A DNA stretch of 64,000 nt, taken from assembly GCA_951213105.1 (NCBI GenBank), contig OX578150.1:27769052-27833051 (forward strand), given 5' to 3'. Under the pieces are notes generated by a model that saw nothing but the letters and a program-made list of their open reading frames with translations, did no database searches and had not been told where the DNA came from. A program made the position numbers and the translations under genes. Below are positions 44,617 through 56,422 of this stretch, in pieces. This DNA comes from Amaurobius ferox (taxonomy: Eukaryota; Arthropoda; Arachnida; Araneae; Amaurobiidae). Numbering within the stretch: the stretch's first letter is position 1; every line of letters begins with the position of its first letter.

Positions 44617-45717
44617 ATTATGGTTTAATGGCACAAGATCCAAAGAAGATATGCTGCACCAGACATATGGTACCAACATACATAAATTAGTATGGATTAA
44701 AATACGTGTATAATTTAAAAGAGTTATAATGTGTGAAAAAACCATGACTATGTAACATGTACAACAATGAAAACGAGATGAAAAATGACTAAAAGGTTAT
44801 AAAAAGTGAAGTTAAAAATGATGGAAAAAACCAATGTCCAGAAGGAATGGGAAAAGCTCTAAATGAGGATTTTCTCCAATCAATTCTGCCAAATGTAAAG
44901 TATAAGTCTTGAAATGCTTAAAACGGAACTGTTTATATTTCGAACACTCAATTAAAATATGTTTGATACATGCTGACGTCTGACAACTATTACAAAAGGG
45001 TTCAATTTCTCCTAAAAGTAAGTGTCTGTGAGTAAAACGAGTATGACCAATGCGCAAACGAGTTAATATAACATCAAGTTTCCTACACTGAAAACTAGTC
45101 CACTTCTGTATTACAGGCTTTATCTCATACAATTTATTTTGAGTTTGCTGATTCCATGAATGTTGTCATTTATCATATAATATTTTACTAATAGTTTTTT
45201 TAATATCTGTCAAAGGAATGGGATGATTCATAATACGATTAGCTGTTTTTGCAGCGGTATCAGCCAATTCATTTCCCTTTATACCAACATGCCCTGGAAC
45301 CCAACAAAATTGAATATGGTGTCCTCGTGCCTTCAGACGATGCACAAGTTGGAGGATATCTGAGTCAATGGGATGAAACATGGCCATTCTAGATGAAAGT
45401 AATTGCAAAGAACTTAATGAATCTGTATATATGATGTATTTATTTACCCTTTGATGGGTGATGAAAATTAATGACTGGTGAATTGCTGTGATTTCTGCAG
45501 TAAAAATGGAGCATGAGGTATGAAGTTTAAAAGACTTAACTATATCATTACATACATAAGCAAATCCGACATGTGCTGCTGTTTTGGAGCCATCTGTAAA
45601 AATAGAAGTGAACTCCTTAAATAAATCACTATGTTCTGCAAAAAGTTGAACATAAATGGAATCAGGTGTACTACTCTTTAAAAAATTATCAAAAGGATTG
45701 AGAAAAATGAAATTTGG
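44582..45717 (-). mobile_element. 5'-truncated I-like LINE with RNase H and CAAC tail
   Basis: Inserted with a perfect 15-bp target-site duplication GAGCAGGCAGGCAGG (44567-44581 and 45718-45732). On the minus strand it starts inside the RNase H domain. A 194-codon frame (45750-45166) has FTDGSK (D53), TAEITA (E86), YTDS (D110) and WVPGHVGIKGNELAD (H154, D164), a full set of catalytic residues. A second frame (45132-44812) has the C-terminal LTRLRIGHTRFTHRHLL and a Cys/His cluster CNSCQTSACIKHILIECSKY. The 3' end has ATCTTGTGCCATTAAACCAT followed by (CAAC)n, seen on the plus strand as (GGTT)n at 44581-44616. Such short tandem-repeat tails are typical of I-clade LINEs. Confidence 0.88.
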
Positions 45718-45732
45718 GAGCAGGCAGGCAGG

Positions 45733-46195
45733 AGAGGGAGAAAAACACATCCTCTTAGTACGGCATCTCGGATGGGAATGATCCGCTGCTCTAGTAGGGT
45801 GACTTTATACATATTTTAGGCATTTGAAATCATGCATACAAATGGTTATATGCACGACACTCTAGTAATGGCACTAAAGTGTCACCATATTTGACAGCTA
45901 TAGCATTACTTAAATCATTTTATGGTGAAGAGGCTACCTTAACATCAGTGTTGCACTCATTCCTTTTAAATTCGAACTTGTTCAAAATCAAAATCCGGAA
46001 AAAAAGTATGAATGCATTCTTGCTCAAAATTTTTTTTTTGTAAAAGGAGCGCAATCTAATCAACATTCCTCAAGTCACATTCACATCACATTCCAAAATA
46101 TAAAAAAGAATTATGTTCTTGAGAATCACTTTTACGCTCCTTCTGTTTTCTTTAAAAAAGTGGTGAAACTGGGAGTTATTTTGTTTATATCCATA
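45733..46195 (-). repeat. Jockey-type LINE 5' region, copy A
   Basis: Continuation, beyond the I-like LINE insertion, of the sequence before the gag start. It matches 47369-47845 of copy B (for example CTGCTCTAGTAGGGTGACTT and GGCACTAAAGTGTC.CCATAT). No coding content; presumably the 5' UTR of the LINE. Confidence 0.7.
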
Positions 46196-46205
46196 TTAGC
46201 CAATT

Positions 46206-47845
46206 ATCCAATTAGGGGGGAGATGACAGGCATTACTAGTATGGTAGAACGACTGACATCTGAAGCATTGGACCACTTGTTTCAGTCCTCCATATTTTTC
46301 AATTTTAATTACAGTATGAAACAGATTAGTTAAGCTATAAATTTTTTCAGAAACAGGGGTTTTAGGGATCTGCACTTCATATAGCGGCATATTAACTCTG
46401 TTGGCCTTGGGACCACGTGCCAACTGTGTGACGCTGATGGGTTTGTGTCCCAAGTACTCCAACTCACGAGCAATCTCCGTTGTATCCGTACAGATCGGGA
46501 GACCTCTAATCACAATTTTCAGGGGTTTTTGCTCATCAAGAAGGTATGATTTGAACTCCACCTTGTTATCTAATAGGGATCTTAACATATTCATCTCTAG
46601 AGTTAACGTGGACTTTAAAAAGTCCCCAGATCCAGTCAATTTGCTAGTTAAGTTAATTGCAATTTTCTTAAGATCAAGAATTAATTGTGACCAATTAGTG
46701 GTCACAGCTATGAAGACGGGGGGGAGGGGCGGCGTTCCTTTTTAGGAGCGTCTGCAATGTTTTCAATAACCACTTCGGCATCTGGTGCCGGCACATCAGA
46801 ATTTATATTATTATCAATTTGAGGGGGGGGGGGGGGTAGCAGCATGGCGGATCTTAAACTTGCAGTATGCCTCTTAGGGGCTTGCTGGAATTCTTTATCA
46901 TCTACACCACGAGGGCATTTGCTGGAGCTATTAGGTGTAGCAGTACTACTGACAGCTAATTTACTAATGTCTGGTATTTGCAAAGCATTAGAGGCAGTGG
47001 GCTGGTTAGGAGAGACAAAAGACAAATAATAACTGCCGGAGGGAAGCCTTCGACAGGTCTCGCCTTATTTCGGTAAACCATGAGTTCGTATGATGGCAGT
47101 CAGGAGTTGTTTCATATCGTCAATCTCTCTATGTATTTTCTGTAACATATCGTGATCCTTTGTGGATTTCAGGAGGTAGTTTCCATTGTTGATCTCATGT
47201 CTAAGATTTGCAGGTTTCTCAGAATTAGCAATGATTCTGTCAATCTCAGTTATATGCTTGCTTGCAGTCTCAGTCATATCCATACTTACAGTCTATTCTC
47301 CACGAGGAACATCTCGTTTACAACGTGGAACCGGGTCAGGCAGTCACGCATATTCAGCTTTGAGCAGGCAGGCAGAAGAGGGAGAAAAACACGTCCTCTC
47401 AGTACGTGTCTCAGAGGGGAATGAACCGCTGCTCTAGTAGGGTGACTTTATACATATTTTAGGCATTTCAAATCATGCATACAAATGGTTGTATGCACGA
47501 CACTCTTGTAATGGCACTAAAGTGTCGCCATATTTGACAGCTATAGCATTGCTTCAATCATTTTGCGGTGAAGAGGCTACCTTAGCGTCAGTGTTGCACT
47601 TGTTCCTTTTAAATTTGAACTCATTCAAAACCAAAATCTGGACAAAAAATATAAATGCGTTCTTGCTCAAAATTTCTTTTTTGTAAAAGGAGTGCAATCT
47701 AATCAACATTCCTCAAGTCATATTCACGTTCTTATCATATTCCAAAATATAAAAAATAATTATGTTCTTGAGAAGCACTTTATGCTCCTTCTGCATTCTT
47801 TTAAAAAAGTGGCCAAACTGGGAGTTATTTTGTTAATATCCATAT
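46206..47845 (-). pseudogene. Jockey-type LINE 5' region and gag, copy B
   Basis: Tandem duplicate of copy A without the I-like LINE insertion. From 5' to 3' on the minus strand: a non-coding part (47845-47290), a helical N-terminal part (47283-47065, TETASKHITEIDRIIANSEK), a Pro-rich middle (47025-46708, with PPPPPP from the G tract at 46823-46836), and a 169-codon frame (46705-46196). That frame has KPLKIVIRGLPICTDTTEIA and the knuckle CFRCQSFYHTSNACHLPPN, where the copy is cut. Frameshifts separate the parts. It ends where copy A begins. Confidence 0.82.
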
Positions 47846-49268
47846 TGTCAAGTCTGCAAATATATGGATATTGATAGATACTTTTGGTAAACAGGCAATG
47901 GAATAAGCATTTTTTTCTTGTTTTGTTAGTTGCATCATTTCGTGATTCATTAATATAATTATGTAAAATAAGTGGAATTACAATAGGATTAATGGAGTTT
48001 AAGCATATAGTTCTAAATGAATAGAAAGTCCCTACAGTCCAGGGTTTTTCAAGTTCTCTTTCTATACATTTTATATACAAGTATGTGGGCATGCAAGTCC
48101 TTCTGAGAGGTTAGTAATATCATAAGCCTTATATACCTGTATGATCTAGTTGTAGTATGGGAAGGGGGGTACGGTCAAGGCCTACACACCCATCCCGTTA
48201 TGACCGACACCATAGTCCAATGCAATACGAGTTTGCACTGAAATGTTTTTGGGCTAATTTTTTTCTTCTTTAAAATAAATCTGCTTTAATTTAAATCAGA
48301 ATTTGTTGACCTAAATCAGATTCTTTCTTTCGTGTGTGTGATTTGGAATGAAAGAAGCAGCTCAGTATCTTTTTGTTTCTTTGAGATTTTCCAAATTCTG
48401 TAAAAGAATTGAGTAGAAGGGAAGTTCACAGGCACTTTGGTGCCTGTGATTTGCGGAGATAAGAAGTTTTGCCTTTTCCCACTCTGGGTTTATTTTTTCA
48501 TTCCAGGTCACATATAATCTTAATACAACCACTTTATAATTTAATAAGTTACTAAAAATATTTATAACTTTGTATTATATAGAATATTAATATTTAGTGC
48601 ATAAAAATTCATTGTAAATATAACCTGTTATTTTACATGCTGCTTTGTATATTCATATTTATTATGAAGTATTAAAACTAAACATGGAAACTAAAAGTAA
48701 AATTAAAAATCAAATCCTTACTGAAGATTAATTTAAATTCAATTGAAATAAATTAAAACTTACATGATTAAACAGCATGTATGCAGCTAATAATTTCCAA
48801 GGTGAAAATAAAAATTTAAAAACCTAACATAAAATGAAACACATGTATGGAAAGTAATTCCAAGGTAAGTTTAAATATTTATATAAATAGGTTACATCAG
48901 TATACTATATAATGTTTCAGTTAAATAAGTAGAAACTAATAATTATGTTTAAATTTAGTTTAAAGAAAAAATAATGCAGTGATGTATTAACATTTAGTTT
49001 AAATCAAACTATAGTATTTATATTAACTTCTTCATGAATATTAAATTTATTATTTATTTTTAAAAATAAGTGAAACACACTTTATACAATAAAACAACAA
49101 AAATTGTTTCTATATATAATTTTTATTTCCTATAAAGCACAAATTCATTTAATAACTCAACTTTACTTACACTATTTTGATGAACACTGATGTCAATTGA
49201 TAATAATAAAGGTCAAAATGTTTTTGAAAATGTAAGCATAAGAAACAAACAAAAAACAGGTGCAAAAT
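47846..49268. other. AT-rich sequence, no gene seen
   Basis: No coding signal. It contains a 9-bp perfect hairpin CACAGGCAC-TTTG-GTGCCTGTG at 48427-48448. The open frame 47760-48092 (minus) has no recognisable domain. Confidence 0.45.
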
Positions 49269-49740
49269 GTACACTGGTAGCAAAAATTTAAGGACAAAAT
49301 ATAAATTCTGAAAATTTCATAAATTTTTAATCAACCAGATTCATATTTATACACAAAATTGAACTTAAAAGAAGTAACCATTTGCATATTCTTAATGCAA
49401 AATTATAATAAAATTACATTTCATAAATATGCATTGAAGATAAGTTGGGAAAAAGTATAAGGACAATACAAAAATTACTTGAAAAATCATTAGTAATTAA
49501 GAATATTACTCTTATTTTTAATTATTTTGATCATTCTGGATGTCATAGACTCCAGCCCTGCAAGGACGACCAATTCAAATTTGCCAAGGGTACCAGAAAC
49601 CTAGCTATGCCTCTGAATAACTCTCTTAGATTTGTTGATCCTCTTTGCTATGTCATGGCCACTCATTCTACACTCTCTAAAAGCCAATACTTTGCCTTTT
49701 TCTATCTCGGAAAGATGAGTACTTTTTGGCATTTTGAAAA
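49269..49740 (-). pseudogene. Tc3/Tc1-like element, N-terminal transposase remnant
   Basis: On the minus strand an ATG at 49732 opens MPKSTHLSEIEKGKVLAFRE followed by MSGHDIAKRINKSKRVIQRH. This is the first helix-turn-helix of a Tc3/Tc1 transposase and binds the element's ends. The frame is lost soon afterwards. ACACTGGTAGCAAAAATTTA at 49271-49290 looks like the inverted-repeat end of the same kind of element. The catalytic domain is absent from the roughly 470-bp fragment. Confidence 0.72.
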
Positions 49741-49974
49741 GTAAACAAACATGCAATACAATAGTATAAACATAGCGATACACCTACAGCTATCTTGTAA
49801 AGATAAGGGATGAAATATGCTCAGCATTAAAATCTTCGTGAAAACAAGCTGTAAAAATATAGTTATATTTTATTTTGTTGCAATCCTATTAGGCTTTACA
49901 TTATAGAAAATATAAAATATTTTTTTTTTTTTTAAGGACGGCACTATTACTGTGCATGTTTGAAAGATAGGCTA

Positions 49975-51907
49975 TCACTTTTTTAATGTTGCAAGTTTAC
50001 GTTTCTTATTTTCTGGTTTTTTCACATCATTTCTCTCTTTGCAATAGTTTTTTAAAAATGTATTGGTGGCAGCCATGATAATATACCTGGTAATGACAGT
50101 AGAGGAATGACCACCAGGACAATTGCCTTTCATAAAAATTTCTTTTTTGCTTAAAATAAAAACTGCTAAATTGATAACCAATTGTCGTTGATTGTTTACA
50201 TTCAAGAAAAAATGTTCGAAATCAATGGAAACTAATATTTGTATAATTATAAATACATGAATTACAATTTCAAGAATTTCGGGCTGCAGATACATCAAAC
50301 CACCCCTATCCATTTTTTCTATAACAGAACTTTCAATCAGAGGAGACTCTTTAACAGTTGCGATAGTTAAGTTTAACTTACAAAAAGTACAGTTATGAAG
50401 TTTTTTAACAGTGGCAAATGCACAACATCCTGCTACGTAAGATATCACTGGGATCATATCAGATACATTACAAACATTATCATCCAAAACGGAAATGCTT
50501 TGAGCAAAGGTAGGAAGATCATCAATCTGAGAGGTTTCTAAGTCTCTTATTTCGTTATTCTCTACATCTACAGACAATTCACCATATTTACAAGATTTGA
50601 TCTTTAAAGGACCGATACTTTGTAGTCATAATTTACTTTCAGTTTCAAACACCTGTCGCAAAGATATCAAATATTGTGAACCTGCAAGTTGTCTGAATTT
50701 CCCAAACTTTTGCTCTAAAGCATCCGTTTGAATTTTTCCAGTTAGGATATACGAAAACCCCAATTCATTTACATAATATGATAAAATATCCAACACACCA
50801 TGTGTTGTATGCGTTAAAGCAGCATGAGTTTCTCTGGTCAATATACCAGTCATATATTTCAAATTTTTCCAATTCTCTAACCAGATTAGGAACTTATTTA
50901 AAAATTTAGTCTTTTCATCTGTTTCAGACAAAGTAAGTGGCTCTTGAAAAACATTTCTTTTACATTGTCCTTTAAATAAACTTTTAACATTCATGATCGA
51001 CCACCAGGTATATATTAGGCGAACATAATCAGCTGTATCTTGGCAATGTTGTAAGTCATTCATCAAACTGACGTAGGCCCTCAATAACATGATCGTTAAA
51101 AATTTGCAGAACAAATTTTACATTTTGTAGCTCAAGGTTTATTGGTATCAATGCTTTTAATGTTACCCCATATGCAAATTTCAATATATTTCCTGCTTCG
51201 ATAGAATGAAGTTTTTTTATCGTCCCAAAACAAGCAGTTTTTGTGACACCAGGTTTTTCAAAATCAGGATAAAACATACATTGTCCTGCATTGAATTAGC
51301 CAGTTGTTCCTTATACATTTCACTCGTACACATCATCGGTCCTTTCACTTATAAGCATTTTAATATGTGCAAGGGATCATAAATAAAAAATAGAGGTCTA
51401 TTTAAATGTGACGGATGTTTATATATAATGCTGTGCTTTGGGGGGAACATTTAAGAAAGACATAGCTCTGCCATTAATGGCATTATTGTCAGAACTTATG
51501 CATATCACCTTAAATCCAATTTTCTCCAAACCTATTGTTACTTTTTTAATTATAGTAAACAGGCTTTCTGCATTTATTTTTTGAACTGGTACTATATGTG
51601 CAACATCTTTGTATGTCGATAAAAAGCTTTGAACCATAAAAACATATGCACTTGTTGCACATTTTACATTATCATATGCATGGCCAACAATGCTCCCTCC
51701 CTTAAATTCCATGACAGGTTTAATATGGATTTCGTCCATCGTTAAACACACTGTACAGTCTTGAGATTGTAAAGTTTGATAGCGTTGTTTAATATAAGAC
51801 AAAAAGTTATCTTCAAATTGTTCATTGACAGGGTTTAAGTGAAAGGAAGAACATATATTCTGTAAATTGTATAGGGATGTGGTAAAATAACATGATGAGA
51901 GTTTCAT
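49975..51907 (-). pseudogene. P-element-type (THAP9-like) transposase remnant
   Basis: Four minus-strand frames read in order along a P-type transposase. The 162-codon frame 51907-51419 has TMDEIHIKPVMEFKGGSIVG (D58) and VICISSDNNAINGRAM (D140), the first two catalytic aspartates of the RNase-H-like core. Then come 51277-51056 and 51114-50626; the latter has ILSYYVNELGFSYILTGKIQ and DALEQKFGKFRQLAG, the E-containing block. The frame 50577-49975 has ISYVAGCCAFATVKKLHNCTFC, matching the C-terminal Cys region. Frames overlap or are separated by stops, so it is inactive. No THAP finger or terminal repeat was identified. Confidence 0.78.
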
Positions 51908-52479
51908 AAAAACTTATAAGCATGGGGAGATATTGAGAACAGCAAACTACAGAAAATCAAAAATTCAGTATTATATTTAAAATGGTGTTTTCCATTAACG
52001 ATTAAAGAGAGCTGCTCAATCAAGAAATCCAAATCTCCTTTTATTCAGATACTTAAATTTCCTTAAATGTATTGGATTTGAAGGGAATATGTTTAGTTTT
52101 AACACTTTATAGTTAATACCAACATTATCAAATGTTAACAGAGCAATATCAAAATTTCTTATTTATAAATTAATTAATGCAGTGACAGCTGCAATTGTGA
52201 AATTCCCAATATAAATCCTGAATCATATACTTAATAAACCCAGTACAAAGGTACTTTTAGTATATCTATGGCATCATACAAATATAAATAAACATTAAAA
52301 AATATAAAGTATCAAAACATTTAAATGTGTTTCAAATACTTAATACAAAGTTAATGGGGGGGGGGGGGGGACTCAAAGTATAAAAGCAAAAACTGAGATT
52401 TATTAATTTTTTACACAGACTTCAATTGTGGCATTTCGTAATATTAGCAATTAAGCTTCATATTACCTGTCACAAATGT
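51908..52479. other. AT-rich sequence between P-type remnant and cyclin pseudogene
   Basis: No coding signal. A run of 15 G lies at 52356-52370. Confidence 0.45.
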
Positions 52480-53155
52480 TCATCGTACTAAACCAACAAA
52501 TTTCTCTAGAAAATAACTAATACACGGGCATTTTTCAGATTTATATTTTTCGTAAAGATGATCTAAAGGCATACACATGTAAGCTGAAAATTCCTCATTC
52601 AACGAACGTGTGCATGGTGATTGTAAATGACTTAGAAAAGGTAGCTTATCTATTTCCTTCCTTACTTTTCCAATAGGTATCTGCGTTAGGACAGTCGTGA
52701 TTCATAATGCAGATGCAGCTAATTGACTTTCAGGTAGTTTTAAGACGATATATCAGCTTCTAACCAAAGCTTCTATTATCAGCTTTCCAATATAATATAC
52801 ACCATCGGGAGCTTCCATATCATAGCACAGATATCTCAGAAAATACTGAACAGTTGGATCATTCAGTTTGAAACACAATTCGATCAAAACTGATCTTTCC
52901 CACTGTTAAAGTTCTTTCTTGGGGCATAAATCTTGAATAACTTCATATCCTGTAAGATAGCTACATTAGAACGATTGTATTTTTTACTGCAATTAGCATA
53001 CATGCTAATCCAATAGGAACAAGTTTAAATTCTTGTATAACTACACGCGATAGAAAACGATCCATATATTTAATGAAAAGCTGAAGAATTTCATCATCAA
53101 GGTTTAACTTTTGCGTGAGGAAACTCAATAAGTCTATAATACCATTATGGGAGTT
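52480..53155 (-). pseudogene. cyclin-A-like pseudogene (intronless)
   Basis: The minus strand encodes both cyclin boxes. The N box (53155-52961) includes LTQKLNLDDEILQLFIKYMD then RFLSRVV and LVPIGLACMLIAVKN, matching the YLDRFLS and LVG.AAMLIA.K motifs of cyclins. A frameshift follows. The C box (about 52960-52480) has EVIQDLCPKKEL, a TAA stop, then QWERSVLIELCFKLNDPTVQ, IIEALVRS, a TGA stop, LKLPESQLAASAL, a TGA stop, and a C-terminal HLYEKYKSEK. PTVQYFL and the final EKYKSEK wording are closest to cyclin A. The conserved Lys/Glu pair of the N box is damaged (VKN). No splice sites interrupt it, suggesting a retrocopy. Which cyclin is uncertain. Confidence 0.7.
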
Positions 53156-53231
53156 TTTTTAATTCCATGATTATTTTGAAGTCATGGAAATCAAAATATA
53201 GATAGTAGATTTAGTGTGTATAGTCAGTTGA

Positions 53232-53582
53232 TTATAGTTTTTGACTTTGTGAATAAATGAACATTTTGTGAAAGTATGTATTATCTTCAGCTTTCTTTTT
53301 AGGAAGAAGAAGGCATTGACTCATTTTCTGGTAAATACTAAAAATGGAAAAGTTATTTTTATTGGATGTGCAACAGCAGGCTCTAATCCCAATCAATTGC
53401 TTTTGTAGACACATTTTAGATTCTTTAGCATCATCTAAAGTTTTGCGAATATTGCTTGTTTCAATTCTACTGAAGAAATAATCTTCGTTGTCTGAATGAA
53501 TAGGAGAGTTACGATTCATTTTGAATGCTGGAACGGCAGGAACACTAACAGAGGATGATACAGAATATTCGATGTTGTTCAA
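53232..53582 (-). CDS. unrecognised open frame upstream of the cyclin pseudogene
   Basis: A 116-codon minus-strand frame beginning MNNIEYSVSSSVSVPAVPAF. It is Ser-rich at first, then has a helical stretch (SRIETSNIRKTLDDAKESKM) and a tail rich in Lys and Gln. I do not recognise it. It could be the N-terminal or linker part of the P-type transposase, the divergent N-terminal region of the cyclin copy, or chance. It is in the same orientation as both. No signal peptide or membrane segment is visible. Confidence 0.3.
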   Translation of the reverse strand: MNNIEYSVSSSVSVPAVPAFKMNRNSPIHSDNEDYFFSRIETSNIRKTLDDAKESKMCLQKQLIGIRACCCTSNKNNFSIFSIYQKMSQCLLLPKKKAEDNTYFHKMFIYSQSQKL

Positions 53583-53892
53583 GGCACCTTTAAAAAAATA
53601 TATATTATGGATTAAAACATATAAAAGAACTTACAATTAGTGGTTGCTCGACTTCAGAATGACTCTGCACATCGAAGCCCAAACCACGTGTTCAAGGAAT
53701 GTATATGCCAAGAATATAAATATACTTAATAGAATAGATCATATAGTTATACGTACCACCCTAACAGCAGCGACAAATTAGAAATATAAAGTTATCATAT
53801 AGGACAAAGTTATCATATAGGCAAAACATAAACAAGAAATATTAGCATCTGTTGGTCTCTATACTTCTTTGGCTTGTAGTAAGCAATTCCCA

Positions 53893-54513
53893 GTTTCGTT
53901 GTAGAAATAATCAAAGTTTGATAATCATTTAAACCCAAATATATTGTAATTGCATTGTTTCTGAACATTGATGAACAGAAATTAAGCAAAAATAAAGCGG
54001 TTTTAGGACAGACACAACACTAAATACTAATTAAAAAGAACTTTAAAAATCGCGATTTTGACACAAGATGGATGCAATATTTTATTTTGAAGTGGGTCAC
54101 GTGATCTCTTTATATAAAGGGTGTAATGATTATTTTAATTTTTATTTAAAAAACTACGGAATATATTTTTCTGAAATTTTTTTTATATATTTTATGGGAT
54201 AATTTAAATATTTCCTAAAACTTTCGAAGCAATTTGTAAATTTTAAATTCGCTTAAAAAATATTTGAAGAATTAGGTCCCATAGGGTTTAATGTATTTCA
54301 TTTTTTCAGCCCGGTTTCAATCCAAAACTAATTGGGTGATATTATTTATTTATATTCTCATAGGTCCCACAGAACGTCTGAATAACATACTAAAATTTCA
54401 TTTTGATAAAGTCATTTTTACGGCAGTTATCGTGCTAAAGGAACATACAGACAGACAGACATAATGAACAAAGTCATAAACACTTTTCAACTATGTTGTA
54501 AAATGTTAAAAAA
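53893..54513. repeat. dispersed repeat family, copy 2
   Basis: Same orientation and order as 16251-16916. Shared blocks include GTTGTAGAAATAATCAAA, TTTTGAAGTGGGTCACGTGA, TTAGGTCCCATAGGG and ACGGCAGTTATCGTGCTAA, ending in ACAGACAGACA..ATGAACAAAG. Confidence 0.88.
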
Positions 54514-54524
54514 TTGATGTTGCA

Positions 54525-54725
54525 AGGAAAATATAAATTTTTTAAATTGAATTAACACCTCTCCACAACCAGAAATTGAAATTCTTAGTGAATTCCTCTA
54601 TCCCCCCCCCCCCCCTTCGAAATTTGATACTGCATAAATCATCGCCTAAGCTCCATCCTTAGCCAATTCCAAAAAATAGATGACGCAAGGGAAATTTTTG
54701 AATATAAAGTGAAAGTTTAAAAAAG
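54525..54725. repeat. single monomer of the 2.2-kb satellite-like repeat
   Basis: AAATTCTTAGTGAATTCCTC, a C tract (54602-54615), AAATTTGATACTGCATAAAT, CTAAGCTCCATCC and AGCCAATT follow the same order as the monomers at 2170-2755. Confidence 0.65.
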
Positions 54726-55864
54726 CATTATAAACACAAAATAATCCATTTTCCTATCATAATGCACTATTTTCTCTCAGATTTTTGTACATATTTAATT
54801 ATAGTTATTTTAGACGATTGAATTTACAAAACAGCATAGAAATTTGATAAAATAAATTTTAATTAAATCTAAAATTAGCTTTGTTTAAGATTAATAAATC
54901 TGAAAATAATATTTCAAAACTATAGTTTGTTTCAGCGAATCATTTTTTTACAAGATTTAATCATGTGTTGAGAGTTGCACTAGCAACTAGCACTGATAAC
55001 TCATATGAGATTACAATATAATTGCATGAGAAATTAAAATAAACTTGCTTTTTGTGCTTTCTAATATCAGCTATCTCGGAAATCAAAATGGGAAGCAAGT
55101 TCATGCCAGGAGGGAGAAACAAGGATTTTTATTTCTACATCATTCAGTCCGACACAACGTCGCGTTAATTGGTTGCAACACCCCGTCGCGTTAATTGGTT
55201 TACGACCTCAAAGAGCAGGAAGATAAGATCGCCCCTTCCAGGCTTGCTCTTTGGATCGCCCCCTTCCCAAATTGATAATTTCACAAAAGAAACTTCTAGA
55301 CGGGTGGTCTTAGTAGTTAGCTGGACGTGATTGATATGAGCTGTAAACATGAATGAATGAGCAAGAGGAAACTTACCTATTAGGGTCCTAAACGTATCTG
55401 TTTTGGTGCAATTCTAGAAAATTTCTTCAGGATCGGTTTTTATCGCCTCAGATTCTGAACACAATGACACTGAAGCTATCTATACCCAGGTAAGGACGGT
55501 TTTTTATCAAAGAGCTAGAATCACTAGAGGTAGCCTTTACTTTCTTTAGCTATCAAAAGCATATCCACTGGCCAGTATGTCCCCCTTCGGTTCTACAAAT
55601 GATTGATTACTCTTCAAAGGCTTGTATTGAACTAGGGGCCCTTCTTTGAGACTCTTTTGACTATTTCAAAAATGAGACACAGAATCCAAACAGATGTTTA
55701 CAAAACGTTTTGTACTTTTCTTTCATTCAAACTTACAGATTGTGTTTAGGCTTTATATATAATTTATGTTTGTAATTTTATAATTACACATAATACGTAA
55801 ATTTCCAAACCTTCAATTAATTTAGAAAAAAAATTATATATTCATACACAAATGTATAAAAATT
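54726..55864. other. mixed sequence, nothing firmly recognised
   Basis: A 16-bp phrase GTCGCGTTAATTGGTT is repeated directly at about 55159 and 55186. A CAG|GTAAGG donor-like site near 55487 follows a short open stretch (SDSEHNDTEAIYTQ), which could be an exon scrap of a transposase, but I cannot support it. Confidence 0.35.
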
Positions 55865-56422
55865 TTATCCGCAGCAATATTCACGGGCCCCTAACAATCG
55901 CCAGGCCCCAGTACTGTAGTACCAACTGACCCCCCCTTTGTGGGGGCCCTGCAAAGGAATACCATGCTTTTTCAATTCCTTCATTATTTCATTAGCTATA
56001 TCTTCTCCTGTTTCAAAGCTCAAAAATCTCTCCGATATTTGAAAACAAAATTCATTCTCTGATAAATATCTTAAAACAAATGTTATCTGCTCATGGTGTG
56101 ATGAACCTGGAGTAGCATCCACCAGTATAGAATAGTACTTTGCCTTTTCCCTCTCTGATAAAACAACACGAAGAACTCCGTCTCCACAAGCTTGAATAAA
56201 TTCATTCTGAGATTGCCAGGAAAGGTAATGTGCTTGAAGACGTTTCCCGTCTTCTTGAGCTGCTTTTATTTTTGATGTATGTTCTCTTTGTAGCGGATCA
56301 TACGTAGCTAAGAGCTCAATTATTCCCAGAAAATTTCCATTGCTAGGATCTCCAATCTTTGCTGAATCACCACTGAGTGGAAGGCCTCTTTTCGCTAAAA
56401 ATAAAATTACAGACAAAAGTCT
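55865..56422 (-). pseudogene. DUF4371-type hAT transposase fragment (part of chimeric frame)
   Basis: The lower part of a 228-codon minus-strand frame (56551-55865). From about residue 44 onward it reads LLSVILFLAKRGLPLSGDSA, NFLGIIELLATYDP, AHYLSWQSQNEFIQACGDGV and KAKYYSILVDATPGSSHHEQ. This is the order of the DUF4371 region of hAT/ZMYM-type transposases; the D of ILVDATP is a likely catalytic residue. It stops at a GGGCCCC-rich end near 55865-55960. No start of its own is present; it is open only through fusion to copia sequence. Confidence 0.75.

Noticed and set aside
44365..44690. Plus-strand frames with Trp-Leu-Val-Gly repeats
   Set aside because: Translations of the (GGTT)n tail of a LINE and of the antisense of gag.
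55440..55492. A possible host exon ending in CAG|GTAAGG
   Set aside because: Only about 14 residues of protein-like text, no acceptor or partner exon recognised.
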